Source of the DNA: Winogradskyella sp.
Lineage (GTDB): Bacteria > Bacteroidota > Bacteroidia > Flavobacteriales > Flavobacteriaceae
Direction: 5' to 3'
DNA: 64,000 nucleotides
NCBI RefSeq assembly: GCF_013213835.1
Contig: NZ_JABSSU010000005.1
Location: 1-64,000, forward strand
The translations under genes and the position numbers were made by a program. Positions 17,191-27,429 of the stretch are shown one piece after another. Under the pieces are notes generated by a model. That model worked only from the letters and a program-made list of their open reading frames with translations, searched no databases and was not told where the DNA came from. Each line of letters opens with the position of its first letter. Position 1 is the first letter of the stretch.

Positions 17191-17979
17191 CTAAAATCTA
17201 ACTTCTTCACCAATTTTTACGATATCATCTTCCTCATCAAAGCCAACCACATCTTTATAAATAAAATATGAAGGCAACCTACCAAAGGACTGTGTCACAT
17301 AGATTCCTATACCACACATCATTAAGCCAACTATTCCTGAAAGAAAACCTGATACTAATATTAATCCGAAAGTAATAAACCACTTTTTATTTCCTAGACT
17401 AAAGCTAAGATTAATGATTTCTGAAATAGGCTTGTCAGGATTAAAGGCGTAAAAAAGATACACATAGGTCAATGGAATCATTACATAAAACACTGGTAAA
17501 AAACATAACATTGTAGCTAACATAGCAATACCAACACAAACTAATCCAAGCTTTACCGTTTTTCCTAAATATTGCTTTTTGAAAAAGAAGAAATAATCAT
17601 CTTTACCTAATAACTCTAAATCTCTTAATTTACATATTCTGTAAAATCCAGCCTGAAGACCAAAAGCCACAATACTTAAAGCCGCGATAGCAAATAAATA
17701 TAACAGGAAAGATACCAACACTAATAATGGACTAAAATCTTGTTGATAACCTGAATCATAATAATTATAGTCCGTTGTATACATATCAAAAAAGCCCAGA
17801 AATATTAATGGAATATAAACAACCATTATTAGAGGAATGGCCAATACCAAATTTAGTAAAACTGTAACTAGACCTTGAACCCAAACTTTTTTAAACAGCT
17901 CTATTGATTGATTAAATATAGTTCCAAAGTCTATTTGCTTAGCATATTTTATACGTTGTTGAATGTCTGTAATATTCAT
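17191..17979 (-). CDS. Polytopic inner-membrane protein of unknown function
   Basis: The 262-residue protein has a short N-terminal amphipathic segment (residues 1-28, with QRIKYAKQIDFG) and about six hydrophobic helices: near 35-63, 88-117, 143-163, 163-180, 200-225 and a shorter one. A Tyr/Asp-rich loop (TDYNYYDSGYQQD) lies between the first two. This layout resembles a group of Bacteroidota membrane proteins that carry uninformative database names. No catalytic motif is visible. It precedes the small exported-protein gene by 42 bases and could be co-transcribed with it. Confidence 0.65.
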   Translation of the reverse strand: MNITDIQQRIKYAKQIDFGTIFNQSIELFKKVWVQGLVTVLLNLVLAIPLIMVVYIPLIFLGFFDMYTTDYNYYDSGYQQDFSPLLVLVSFLLYLFAIAALSIVAFGLQAGFYRICKLRDLELLGKDDYFFFFKKQYLGKTVKLGLVCVGIAMLATMLCFLPVFYVMIPLTYVYLFYAFNPDKPISEIINLSFSLGNKKWFITFGLILVSGFLSGIVGLMMCGIGIYVTQSFGRLPSYFIYKDVVGFDEEDDIVKIGEEVRF

Positions 17980-18053
17980 GGTTTGTTTTGAGTTAGTACG
18001 TTCAAAGGACGTCTATTTTAAACAAAAAATCAAATAATTATTAATACTGCCAC

Positions 18054-18086
18054 TTTGTCATAATCTCTAAAATAATTTTATCTTTG
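18054..18086 (+). promoter_or_regulatory. miaB: Putative miaB promoter
   Basis: TTTG (18054-18057) and TATCTTTG (18079-18086) match both Bacteroidota promoter elements exactly, with a 21-nt gap. The start codon follows after about 57 bases. Confidence 0.75.
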
Positions 18087-18143
18087 CATGCTTATTGAAC
18101 ATGAGAAAACATTGATTTTCAGTAAAAACTGAGATTACAGAAG

Positions 18144-19589
18144 ATGGAGAAAATAATAGACGAAAACAAACAAGGCGAATCATTACTTCTTGAACAGAAA
18201 GAAGGCAACCAAAAGAAACTTTTTATTGAAAGTTATGGTTGCCAAATGAACTTTAGTGATAGTGAAATTGTAGCCTCAATATTATCAGAACAAGGCTATA
18301 ATACCACACAAAATCTTGAAGATGCAGATTTGGTTTTAGTGAACACCTGCTCAATTAGAGATAAGGCAGAGCAGACAGTGAGAAAACGTTTAAAATATTA
18401 TGACCGCATAAAGGAGAAAAATCCAACAATGAAAGTTGGGGTTCTTGGTTGTATGGCTGAGCGTTTAAAAAAGCAATTTTTAGAAGAAGAAAAAATCGTA
18501 GACCTTGTTGTGGGTCCAGATGCCTATAAAGACATTCCAAACCTTTTAGAAGAAGTTAATGAAGGCCGAGAGGCTATTAATGTTATTCTATCTAAGGAAG
18601 AAACTTATGGCGATATTTCCCCTGTACGCCTAAACTCTAATGGTGTTACGGCATTTGTTTCAATCACACGTGGGTGTGACAATATGTGTACATTTTGTGT
18701 TGTCCCATTTACGCGCGGTAGAGAGCGCAGTAGAGAACCTCAAAGTATTATTGAAGAAGTTAACGATCTTTGGAATAAAGGCTACAGAGAAGTCACGTTA
18801 TTAGGACAGAATGTAGATAGTTATTTATGGTATGGTGGTGGCTTAAAAAAGGACTTTGAAAAAGCTTCTGAATTGCAGAAAGCAACCGCTGTTAATTTCG
18901 CAAAACTATTAGACATGTGCGCTAAGGCCCAGCCTAAAATGCGCTTCCGTTTTTCCACATCAAATCCACAAGACATGACACTTGATGTTATCGAAACAAT
19001 GGCGAGTCATCAAAATATTTGCAATTACATTCACCTACCTGTGCAAAGCGGAAGTAATCGTATTCTTAAAGAAATGAATCGTTTACATACTAGAGAAGAG
19101 TATTTTGAATTAATTGACAACATTCGTAGAATTATTCCAGATGTAGCTATAAGCCAAGATATGATTGCTGGTTTCCCAACAGAAACTGAACAAGATCATC
19201 AAGACACTTTAACCTTAATGGATTATGTAAAATATGACTATGGTTTCATGTTTGCCTATTCAGAGAGACCAGGAACTCTTGCTGGACGTAAAATGGAAGA
19301 TGATATACCTGCAGATGTTAAACAACGTCGCCTCAACGAAATACAAGCATTACAAAGAAGACACAGTTTATACAGAACACAACAACATGTTGGCAAAGTC
19401 GAAGAAATCTTAATTGAAAAATCTTCTAAAAAATCAGACCAACACTGGGCCGGAAGAAACAGTCAAAATATGGTGGCTGTTTTTCCAAAAGAAAATTATA
19501 AACCTGGTGACTTCGTAAACGTAAAAATTACAGATTGTACAAGCGCTACTCTTATAGGTGAAGCGATTGGATATTCTGAAAACAACTAA
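18144..19589 (+). CDS. miaB: tRNA-2-methylthio-N6-dimethylallyladenosine synthase MiaB
   Basis: The 481-residue radical-SAM methylthiotransferase has an N-terminal UPF0004 domain holding the auxiliary iron-sulfur cluster through Cys33 (YGCQMNF), Cys69 (NTCSIR) and Cys103 (LGCMAE). The radical-SAM core has Cys178, Cys182 and Cys185 ([10 protein letters not shown]). The C-terminus (about 405-475) is a TRAM RNA-binding domain. The specific YGCQMN and [10 protein letters not shown] signatures favour MiaB over MtaB or RimO. It adds a methylthio group to i6A37 of tRNAs reading UNN codons. It heads a plus-strand series of envelope and folding genes. Confidence 0.96.
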   Translation: MEKIIDENKQGESLLLEQKEGNQKKLFIESYGCQMNFSDSEIVASILSEQGYNTTQNLEDADLVLVNTCSIRDKAEQTVRKRLKYYDRIKEKNPTMKVGVLGCMAERLKKQFLEEEKIVDLVVGPDAYKDIPNLLEEVNEGREAINVILSKEETYGDISPVRLNSNGVTAFVSITRGCDNMCTFCVVPFTRGRERSREPQSIIEEVNDLWNKGYREVTLLGQNVDSYLWYGGGLKKDFEKASELQKATAVNFAKLLDMCAKAQPKMRFRFSTSNPQDMTLDVIETMASHQNICNYIHLPVQSGSNRILKEMNRLHTREEYFELIDNIRRIIPDVAISQDMIAGFPTETEQDHQDTLTLMDYVKYDYGFMFAYSERPGTLAGRKMEDDIPADVKQRRLNEIQALQRRHSLYRTQQHVGKVEEILIEKSSKKSDQHWAGRNSQNMVAVFPKENYKPGDFVNVKITDCTSATLIGEAIGYSENN

Positions 19590-19599
19590 TCTACAATCT

Positions 19600-20556
19600 A
19601 TGAAAAAACTTATAGTATTACTGCTAACGTTTGGTCTAGTGACAACATCCTGTGAAAACGAACCATTAGATCCAATTCTCACAGGAGATGACGGAAGTAA
19701 CAATGGCGGTGGAAACAATGATGGAGGCGGTAATAATGGAGGCGGAAACAACAATAATGATATTCTGACTTTAGCATCTTATTCATTTGACACAAATACC
19801 AATGTGCCATTTTTTGGAGAATTTATTGTTAATATTGACTATACTTTTAATTCAGACAACCTTATTGGAGGTATTATAACAAACTCACCAGTATTTGGTC
19901 AAGACATTGTTACAAACACAGAGATTACACGTAATAGTAACAACAAAATCACTGAGACAAACACCTTTTACTTAGGGCAGTTAAGTGATGTAACAACTAT
20001 TACTTACAATGGATCTGGTCAAATCACTCAAATTACTTACAATGACATAGAGTCTAATGACGAAGATTATGAGTATAATTTCTCCTACAGCGGAAATGTT
20101 GTTACTAAAACTGAAGTTGGATCTGAAATTATTACTGAATACACCTATAATAATAGTGATAGACTTATCAAAAAAGAGTCGTTCATAAACGGTAATTCTA
20201 TTCAACTCGAGGTCTTAGAATACGATAACAACGGTAATGTAATATCTTCAATAATGACGGGTGATATTAATACCATGTCAACCTATAATTATGATTCTTT
20301 CGAAAATCCCTTAGTCGAACCATTTCAGGCGCGTGACTATCTGAGTTCGTTAGGCGATGAATACGATGATCAAGCAGGTAATGACATAGCACAATTTGGT
20401 GGTGCTAATAACTGGATCGGTATTACAACAGATAATGAAACGTTTAATTTTAATGTTACTTACGATAATTCAAATCGAATTTTATCGAGAAATGGAAATT
20501 TTGGTGACAGTGATGTTACAATTACTCAAGAAGAAGTCTTTAACTATGTTAACTAA
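19600..20556 (+). CDS. Putative lipoprotein with Gly/Asn-rich linker
   Basis: From the ATG at 19600 the product is 318 residues with a lipoprotein signal (MKKLIVLLLTFGLVTTSC, lipid Cys 18). An upstream in-frame start would add 14 residues before the signal and overlap miaB, so I reject it. After the Cys comes a repetitive Gly/Asn/Asp linker (about 30-50), then a beta-rich body with short repeats such as YTYNNSDRL, EYDNNGNV and YDNSNRIL. These resemble YD/RHS-type repeats as found in many Bacteroidota surface lipoproteins. A surface location is likely; the function is unknown. It starts 10 bases after miaB. Confidence 0.75.
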   Translation: MKKLIVLLLTFGLVTTSCENEPLDPILTGDDGSNNGGGNNDGGGNNGGGNNNNDILTLASYSFDTNTNVPFFGEFIVNIDYTFNSDNLIGGIITNSPVFGQDIVTNTEITRNSNNKITETNTFYLGQLSDVTTITYNGSGQITQITYNDIESNDEDYEYNFSYSGNVVTKTEVGSEIITEYTYNNSDRLIKKESFINGNSIQLEVLEYDNNGNVISSIMTGDINTMSTYNYDSFENPLVEPFQARDYLSSLGDEYDDQAGNDIAQFGGANNWIGITTDNETFNFNVTYDNSNRILSRNGNFGDSDVTITQEEVFNYVN

Positions 20557-20559
20557 TTA

Positions 20560-21825
20560 ATGGAGTCAGTACAAGCCATAAAACAACGGTTCGGCATTAT
20601 TGGTAATGATCCAAGACTTAACCGAGCCATAGAAAAAGCGACGCAAGTAGCGCCAACAGATATTTCTGTTTTGGTGACTGGAGAAAGTGGTGTTGGTAAA
20701 GAGAGTATTCCAAAAATTATACACCAACTTTCGCATAGAAAACACGGTAAATATATTGCCGTAAACTGTGGCGCAATACCTGAGGGTACTATTGACAGTG
20801 AGTTATTTGGACATGAAAAAGGTGCCTTTACAGGGGCTACGTCAACACGATCTGGATATTTTGAAGTTGCAGATGGTGGCACTATCTTTTTAGATGAAGT
20901 AGGTGAATTACCGCTTACAACGCAAGTACGCTTACTGCGTGTATTAGAAAATGGCGAATTCATTAAAGTAGGTTCCAGTAAGGTACAAAAGACAAATGTT
21001 AGAATTGTTGCTGCTACAAACGTTAATATGTTTGAGGCTATTAAAAAAGAGAAGTTTAGAGAAGACCTTTATTATCGTTTGAGTACTGTAGAAATTAATC
21101 TTCCTGCGCTTAGAGAACGTAAAAATGATATTCATTTATTATTTAGAAAGTTCGCAAGCGATTTTGCTATAAAATACAAAATGCCTACCGTAAAATTAAC
21201 TGATGATGCAGTGGCATTACTTTTAAAATACCGATGGAATGGTAATATACGTCAACTCAGAAATGTGGCCGAGCAAGTATCTGTTTTAGAACACAATCGT
21301 ACCATAAATGCGTTGTCATTACAGCATTACCTACCTAATACTGGAAGTAATTTACCAGTTGTTGTCAACAATTCTAAATCCGAAAGTGATTTTAGTAGTG
21401 AACGAGAAATACTTTACAAGGTTTTATTTGATATGAAAAGTGATCTTAATGATCTTAAGAAACTTACTATGGAACTCATGAAAAAAGGAAACGTTTCTGA
21501 GGTACAAAAAGATCATGAACACCTTATTCAAAAAATATACGGAGATAAAGAAAACGACTTTGAGGGAACAGATAATGCAGAAAATGTAGAACTACTTGCT
21601 ATTCCTGAGCATTCAGAAGTTTCGGAAATAACACTCGAAGCTGAAGACAAATATCATTTCGCTGAAGAGATTCAAGAGGAAGAAACCTTATCTTTACAAG
21701 ATAAAGAACTAGAACTTATAAAGAAGTCTTTAGAAAGACACAATGGAAAGCGTAAACTAGCGGCTGCAGAATTAGGTATTAGTGAACGCACGTTATACAG
21801 AAAGATTAAACAATATGACCTTTAG
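20560..21825 (+). CDS. Sigma-54-dependent activator lacking a receiver domain
   Basis: The 421-residue protein begins almost directly with the AAA+ domain: Walker A GESGVGKE at 41-48, the sigma-54-contacting GAFTGA loop at 88-93 and Walker B TIFLDE at 108-113. The arginine-finger region FREDLYYRL is near 157. A Fis-type helix-turn-helix is at the C-terminus (about 380-421, AAAELGISERTLYRKI). Between them lies an acidic, probably flexible stretch (about 265-375). No receiver, GAF or PAS domain is present, so regulation must come from a partner or from expression level. It starts 3 bases after the lipoprotein gene, and lptE follows. Homologues in this position are common in Flavobacteriia. Confidence 0.92.
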   Translation: MESVQAIKQRFGIIGNDPRLNRAIEKATQVAPTDISVLVTGESGVGKESIPKIIHQLSHRKHGKYIAVNCGAIPEGTIDSELFGHEKGAFTGATSTRSGYFEVADGGTIFLDEVGELPLTTQVRLLRVLENGEFIKVGSSKVQKTNVRIVAATNVNMFEAIKKEKFREDLYYRLSTVEINLPALRERKNDIHLLFRKFASDFAIKYKMPTVKLTDDAVALLLKYRWNGNIRQLRNVAEQVSVLEHNRTINALSLQHYLPNTGSNLPVVVNNSKSESDFSSEREILYKVLFDMKSDLNDLKKLTMELMKKGNVSEVQKDHEHLIQKIYGDKENDFEGTDNAENVELLAIPEHSEVSEITLEAEDKYHFAEEIQEEETLSLQDKELELIKKSLERHNGKRKLAAAELGISERTLYRKIKQYDL

Positions 21826-21831
21826 GAAAAG

Positions 21832-21895
21832 TTTATGAAACCATTTAGACGAACTCTGATGTTTTTGAGTTTTACTAAAAAATTGATTTCATAAA
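21832..21895 (+). promoter_or_regulatory. Nested inverted repeats in the leader of lptE
   Basis: TTTATGAAA (21832-21840) and TTTCATAAA (21887-21895) are perfect 9-bp complements. Between them GAACTC and GAGTTT can pair with one wobble. The structure fills most of the 84-base gap between the sigma-54 activator and lptE, and ends 14 bases before the lptE ATG. It could act as a leader RNA structure or attenuator; no U-tract is present. Confidence 0.4.
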
Positions 21896-21909
21896 ACAAA
21901 CCACTAAAA

Positions 21910-22413
21910 ATGAAATATATTAGATTTTTATTAATTACCGTATTAACAGTCACAATTACAAATTGCGGTATTTATTCCTTTACGGGTGCTGATACTGGTA
22001 ATGCAAAAACATTTCAAGTCAACTTCTTTCCAAATAACGCTGATTTAGTAGAACCAGGATTAGATATTGATTTTACAAACGCTTTGCAAGATTTAATTCA
22101 GAATCAAACAAATCTAAACCTTGTTAATACTGGAGGTGATTTAATATTTGAAGGTGAAATTACAGATTACAGAATTGCACCTATGACAGCTACAGCTCAA
22201 AATACAGCTGCTCAAAACCGTTTAACTATTGGGGTCAACGTGAGATACATTAATACACTAGATGATGAGAAAGATTTTGAACAACGCTTTTCATTTTTCT
22301 ATGATTTTGATGCAAACGCACAATTAGCTGGTAGCATTAAGGATGAGGCATTTGAAATTATTTTTGAGCGTTTAACCCAAGACATATTCAATACCTCATT
22401 GGCCAATTGGTAA
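21910..22413 (+). CDS. lptE: LptE-family LPS-assembly lipoprotein
   Basis: The 167-residue protein has a lipoprotein signal (MKYIRFLLITVLTVTITNC, lipid Cys 19) followed by the GIYSFTGA stretch typical of Bacteroidota LptE. The fold is a small alpha/beta domain with the conserved FFPNNADLVEPGLDIDFTN region and a C-terminal helix. LptE plugs the LptD barrel in the outer membrane and helps insert lipopolysaccharide. lptD is not in this window. It sits between a sigma-54 activator and secG, an envelope-biogenesis context that fits. Confidence 0.85.
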   Translation: MKYIRFLLITVLTVTITNCGIYSFTGADTGNAKTFQVNFFPNNADLVEPGLDIDFTNALQDLIQNQTNLNLVNTGGDLIFEGEITDYRIAPMTATAQNTAAQNRLTIGVNVRYINTLDDEKDFEQRFSFFYDFDANAQLAGSIKDEAFEIIFERLTQDIFNTSLANW

Positions 22414-22415
22414 AA

Positions 22416-23336
22416 ATGGAACGACAAGAATTCACATATCTTTTACAACATCCAGAAGCAGTATCCGTTTCACAGACTGATAAACTTGCATACCTTGTAA
22501 AAGAATATCCTTATTTTCAACCAGCAAGAGCACTATTATTAAAAGGTTTAAAATTAAAAGAAAGTTATAAGTATAACAACGCCTTAAAAACTACTGCCGC
22601 GCACACTACTGATCGCAGTGTATTGTTTGATTACATCACCACAACTGATTTTAATCAGAATGAAATTTCTCTTCAAATAAAGCAGAATTTTGAGAATATT
22701 AAAAATATTGAAGTACACAATATAGATGACATTTCGGTTGATAAAAGTGTTATGATTGATGATGCTTTAAAACAGCACATTAAGGAAACAGAAGGTGTTT
22801 TAGACCCTAACCTTTTCGAAGTTAAAGCAGACGAATCAAGCAACACAACAATCGCTGAGGAAACTATTATTGATATTGACGTAGAAAATATTACTCCTGA
22901 GGAAAAGCTAAATATTGGCAAACCTCTAGAGTTTGATAAAACCGAAAGTCACTCATTTTCGGAATGGTTAAAAATTACAAGTTTCCAACCAATTAAAAGA
23001 GATGTTCTTTTAGAGGAAGAAGAAGATACCTCTGAAGAAAAAACTGCAAGTCCACTAGAAAGCAAACTTGCAATAATTGATAAGTTTATTGATGAAAATC
23101 CAAAGATTAAGCCAGTAAAAAAAGATGCACCAAAATTAAAACTCGTTAACAACGATGATGACGTGTCTGAGAGCTTAATGACCGAAACTTTAGCACGTAT
23201 TTATTTAGAACAAAAAAACTATGATAAAGCAATTCAATCTTACAAAATTTTAAGTTTGAAATATCCAGAAAAAAATAGTTTCTTTGCAGACCAAATAAAA
23301 TTGGTACAAGATTTAAAAGAAAATAATACAATATAA
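22416..23336 (+). CDS. Cytosolic protein with C-terminal TPR-like repeat
   Basis: The ATG at 22416 follows the lptE stop by two bases; a TTG nine bases earlier overlaps lptE and is less likely. The 306-residue product has an N-terminal helical region rich in aromatic residues (LVKEYPYFQPARALLLKGLKL), an acidic variable middle (about 120-230), and a C-terminal segment (about 265-303, ARIYLEQKNYDKAIQSYKIL) that reads as one TPR unit. It has no signal peptide. Homologues lie between lptE and secG in many flavobacteria. A protein-binding role is likely from the TPR; the partner is unknown. Confidence 0.75.
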   Translation: MERQEFTYLLQHPEAVSVSQTDKLAYLVKEYPYFQPARALLLKGLKLKESYKYNNALKTTAAHTTDRSVLFDYITTTDFNQNEISLQIKQNFENIKNIEVHNIDDISVDKSVMIDDALKQHIKETEGVLDPNLFEVKADESSNTTIAEETIIDIDVENITPEEKLNIGKPLEFDKTESHSFSEWLKITSFQPIKRDVLLEEEEDTSEEKTASPLESKLAIIDKFIDENPKIKPVKKDAPKLKLVNNDDDVSESLMTETLARIYLEQKNYDKAIQSYKILSLKYPEKNSFFADQIKLVQDLKENNTI

Positions 23337-23337
23337 A

Positions 23338-23670
23338 ATGTTTACAATATTTTTAGTCCTAATCGTAGTAGTCGCCTTTTTACTGGTGGTAGTAATAATG
23401 GTTCAAAACCCAAAAGGTGGAGGTTTATCATCTTCATTTGGCGGAGGTGGAACTCAGCAATTAGGTGGTGTTAAGAAAACAGGTGACTTCTTAGATAAAA
23501 GCACATGGTTTTTAGCAACTGCTCTTATTGCGCTTATTTTGTTATCAAATCTAACAATTGATTCAGGAAATGATTTAGAATCTAAAGCATTAGACACTAA
23601 CGAGAATACTGAAATGCCAGCACCAGTTGCAACTGACGAAACACCAACAGAAAATACTGAAGGAGAATAA
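23338..23670 (+). CDS. secG: Preprotein translocase subunit SecG
   Basis: The 110-residue protein has two transmembrane helices (about 2-21 and 56-74) joined by the conserved VQNPKGGGLSSSFGG loop, which marks SecG. The C-terminus is an acidic, Glu/Thr/Ala-rich tail (about 85-110), longer than in E. coli but common in Bacteroidota. SecG assists SecYEG-mediated export. The gene starts one base after the TPR gene and is followed by a strong terminator, so it ends the operon. Confidence 0.95.
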   Translation: MFTIFLVLIVVVAFLLVVVIMVQNPKGGGLSSSFGGGGTQQLGGVKKTGDFLDKSTWFLATALIALILLSNLTIDSGNDLESKALDTNENTEMPAPVATDETPTENTEGE

Positions 23671-23694
23671 AACAACGGTTTTTAAATTAATATT

Positions 23695-23727
23695 AAAGGT
23701 CAACTTTATCAAGTTGACCTTTTTTTG
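23695..23727 (+). terminator. Strong intrinsic terminator after secG
   Basis: AAAGGTCAACTT and AAGTTGACCTTT form a perfect 12-bp stem with a TATC loop and run into a tract of seven U. It separates the secG operon from groESL. Confidence 0.92.
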
Positions 23728-23752
23728 TTCACATCATTCAGATTTCTGCAAG

Positions 23753-23803
23753 TTTGTCAGTCCTTAGCTCTTGGCATAATTTTCGAATAACGCTAAAGCG
23801 TTA
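23753..23803 (+). promoter_or_regulatory. groES: groESL promoter region with palindrome near the start site
   Basis: TTTG (23753-23756) and TAATTTTC (23777-23784) fit the Bacteroidota -33/-7 elements with a 20-nt gap and one mismatch in the -7. Directly after it, at about the expected transcription start, lies TAACGCT-AA-AGCGTTA (23788-23803), a 7-bp perfect inverted repeat. It is not the CIRCE element (TTAGCACTC-N9-GAGTGCTAA). Confidence 0.5.
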
Positions 23804-23834
23804 ATTAATATTAAAAACTAATAAACATATAAAG

Positions 23835-24110
23835 ATGGCTTTAAACATTAAACCTTTAGCAGATAGAGTTCTTGTAGAACCTTCGGCAGCAGAAACTACA
23901 ACGGCTGCAGGTATTATTATTCCTGATAATGCCAAAGAAAAACCACAAAAAGGAACTGTAGTTGCTGTTGGCAACGGAAAAAAAGACGAACCTTTAACTG
24001 TAAAAGTTGGTGATACTGTATTATATGGAAAATACGGTGGTACAGAATTAAAATTAGAAGGTAAAGATTACTTAATGATGCGCGAAAGTGACATTTTAGC
24101 AATCGTATAA
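23835..24110 (+). CDS. groES: Co-chaperonin GroES
   Basis: The 91-residue protein matches GroES throughout: [27 protein letters not shown] at the start with the mobile-loop region at about 16-32, [10 protein letters not shown] near 38, and [27 protein letters not shown] at the end. It caps the GroEL folding chamber. It is first in a two-gene operon and starts 62 bases before groEL. Confidence 0.97.
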   Translation: MALNIKPLADRVLVEPSAAETTTAAGIIIPDNAKEKPQKGTVVAVGNGKKDEPLTVKVGDTVLYGKYGGTELKLEGKDYLMMRESDILAIV

Positions 24111-24159
24111 AATAAATTCTAAAAAACTAATTGCTGAAAGCTAATAGGCTAACAGCTAA

Positions 24160-25803
<1,644 letters not shown>

Positions 25804-25849
25804 TAGCAAATTAAAATAAATAAAACATTAACTCAGTTTAGTGTGTATA

Positions 25850-25880
25850 AAAAACCCTTGAAATTATCAAGGGTTTTTTT
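25850..25880 (+). terminator. Terminator after groEL
   Basis: AAAACCCTTGA pairs with TCAAGGGTTTT around a 5-nt loop, followed by further U. It lies about 47 bases past the groEL stop codon. Confidence 0.9.
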
Positions 25881-25967
25881 ATATCCATAATTTGACGTAT
25901 TTCTTTTATTTAATGGAAGTTATTATCTTTATTGGGCTTTTCATTGACAACTGCATCAAAACACAGT

Positions 25968-25992
25968 AAAAAAACGTTAAGATTAACTTACG
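25968..25992 (-). terminator. Terminator after the histidine kinase gene
   Basis: On the minus strand CGTAAG pairs with CTTAACG, with one bulged base, and is followed by seven U. It lies just past the kinase stop codon, converging on the groEL terminator. Confidence 0.55.
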
Positions 25993-26005
25993 CTTCTAGC
26001 TTTTT

Positions 26006-27334
26006 TTATGAAGGAAGAGTTATTAAAACCTTAGTACCCTTTCCTATTTCAGAATCAATTTCTAACTTACCCTTATGCTCTTTAATAATCGCCATTGAAA
26101 TTGATAAACCAAGACCTGTACCTTTCCCAGGTGGTTTAGTTGTGAAAAATGGTTCAAATAATTTATTTAGAACTTCCTTTTCAATGCCTTCACCATTATC
26201 CTTGATACTCACCGAAATACCGTTTTTATTACTATCAGTTATTATGATCAACTCACCGTGACCTGGTATGGCATCAATAGCGTTATCAAGAATATTTAAA
26301 AAGACCTGATGTAACTTTCCTGAATTTCCTTTTATTATTACCGATTGATCTGTAAAAGTAGTTTTAATATCTACTTTAAATTTTGTGACATTATTTAAAA
26401 TGGTCAGGCAATTATTGATTATTTCATGTATATCACAAGTCTCATCATAATTTTCATTATTTCTACTAAATTGATTCAGGCCTTTAACAATTTTCGAAAT
26501 TCTTTCAACCCCAATTTTGATTGGATGGACTAGATCATCTACTTGTTTGATTGCTTCATTAGAATCATCTTCAAAAAAATCTACCAAACTCGTATAAGCA
26601 CCAGAAATATAGTTAAGTGGATTATTAATTTCATGAGCAACACCAGAAGTCAAGATCCCTAAAGTAGCCATTTTTTCAGCCTGTATGAGTTGTGTTTGCG
26701 TATTTTGAAGGGATTGTAACGCTTCTTCAAGTCTCTTATTTGAAACCATTAAATCAACATTTTTTTTAACAAGTTCTTTCGTTCTTTCTCTAACCTTATC
26801 TTCTAATTCCTCCTTACTTTTTTCTATAGCCTTGTTTAATTTAATATGCTCTAGTTCAGCACCCGCTCTGGACGCAAAAATCATTAATATAGATTCCTTA
26901 AGTTCCGTCTCATCAATTTCATCTTTAAACATAGATACAAGTATGCCTGTTGGATTTTTTTTGGAGTCATATAAAGTCACACCAACATAAGCTTCAATAC
27001 CCATATCAACTAGTATCTTATCGTCTGGAAATAAAACACTCACACCTTTAGAATATGAACAGGGCTTATTTCCGAGTACAACCTCACAAGGGGTTCCTTT
27101 TAGAGTATATATAAAGTTATCTAAATATCCATTTTTGTCAACCAGACTAATTGTTTCTACATCTAATTGATTATCCGAAAGCTGACCAATAAAGGTGAAA
27201 TCGGCATCTAATACCTCATTAAGTTTTATTACAATCTTATTAAAAAACTCTCCACCTAAGTTGTATATCTCACTAGTTACGACCTCATCAATCAGTTCCA
27301 ATCTTCTTTTTATTTTTTTCAACTCAATACTCAT
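26006..27334 (-). CDS. GAF-domain sensor histidine kinase without membrane segment
   Basis: The 442-residue protein has an N-terminal GAF-like sensor domain (about 20-165) and a coiled-coil linker (about 165-215, EELEDKVRERTKEL). The HisKA dimerisation domain has its phospho-acceptor His in GVAHEINNPLNYI near 231, and the C-terminal HATPase domain shows NILDNAIDAI, DNGEGI, FFTTKPPGKGTGLGL. No transmembrane helices are present, so it should sense a cytosolic signal. No response regulator is adjacent, making it an orphan kinase. It is flanked by convergent groEL and the peroxidase gene upstream on the same strand. Confidence 0.92.
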   Translation of the reverse strand: MSIELKKIKRRLELIDEVVTSEIYNLGGEFFNKIVIKLNEVLDADFTFIGQLSDNQLDVETISLVDKNGYLDNFIYTLKGTPCEVVLGNKPCSYSKGVSVLFPDDKILVDMGIEAYVGVTLYDSKKNPTGILVSMFKDEIDETELKESILMIFASRAGAELEHIKLNKAIEKSKEELEDKVRERTKELVKKNVDLMVSNKRLEEALQSLQNTQTQLIQAEKMATLGILTSGVAHEINNPLNYISGAYTSLVDFFEDDSNEAIKQVDDLVHPIKIGVERISKIVKGLNQFSRNNENYDETCDIHEIINNCLTILNNVTKFKVDIKTTFTDQSVIIKGNSGKLHQVFLNILDNAIDAIPGHGELIIITDSNKNGISVSIKDNGEGIEKEVLNKLFEPFFTTKPPGKGTGLGLSISMAIIKEHKGKLEIDSEIGKGTKVLITLPS

Positions 27335-27429
27335 AACCTATTTAATTTTCCGAATATAAGAATTTTTCAATAAAGAGGTTAAAAAATATCAATAACAAAA
27401 AAGTCAGGACAAGTATTCGAGCTTTTTAA

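Noticed and set aside
19558..19599. Longer start for the lipoprotein gene after miaB
   Set aside because: It would overlap miaB and put 14 polar residues in front of a perfect lipoprotein signal.
19434..19754. Open frame with Pro/Ser/Leu repeats on the minus strand
   Set aside because: It is the reverse of the Gly/Asn-rich linker of the lipoprotein gene and of the miaB end.
20553..20963. 136-residue open frame antisense to the sigma-54 activator
   Set aside because: The composition is Ser/Pro-rich, as expected from the reverse of a conserved gene, and there is no promoter or family match.
23753..23835. CIRCE heat-shock operator before groES
   Set aside because: The TTAGCACTC/GAGTGCTAA sequence is absent; only an unrelated 16-base palindrome is present.
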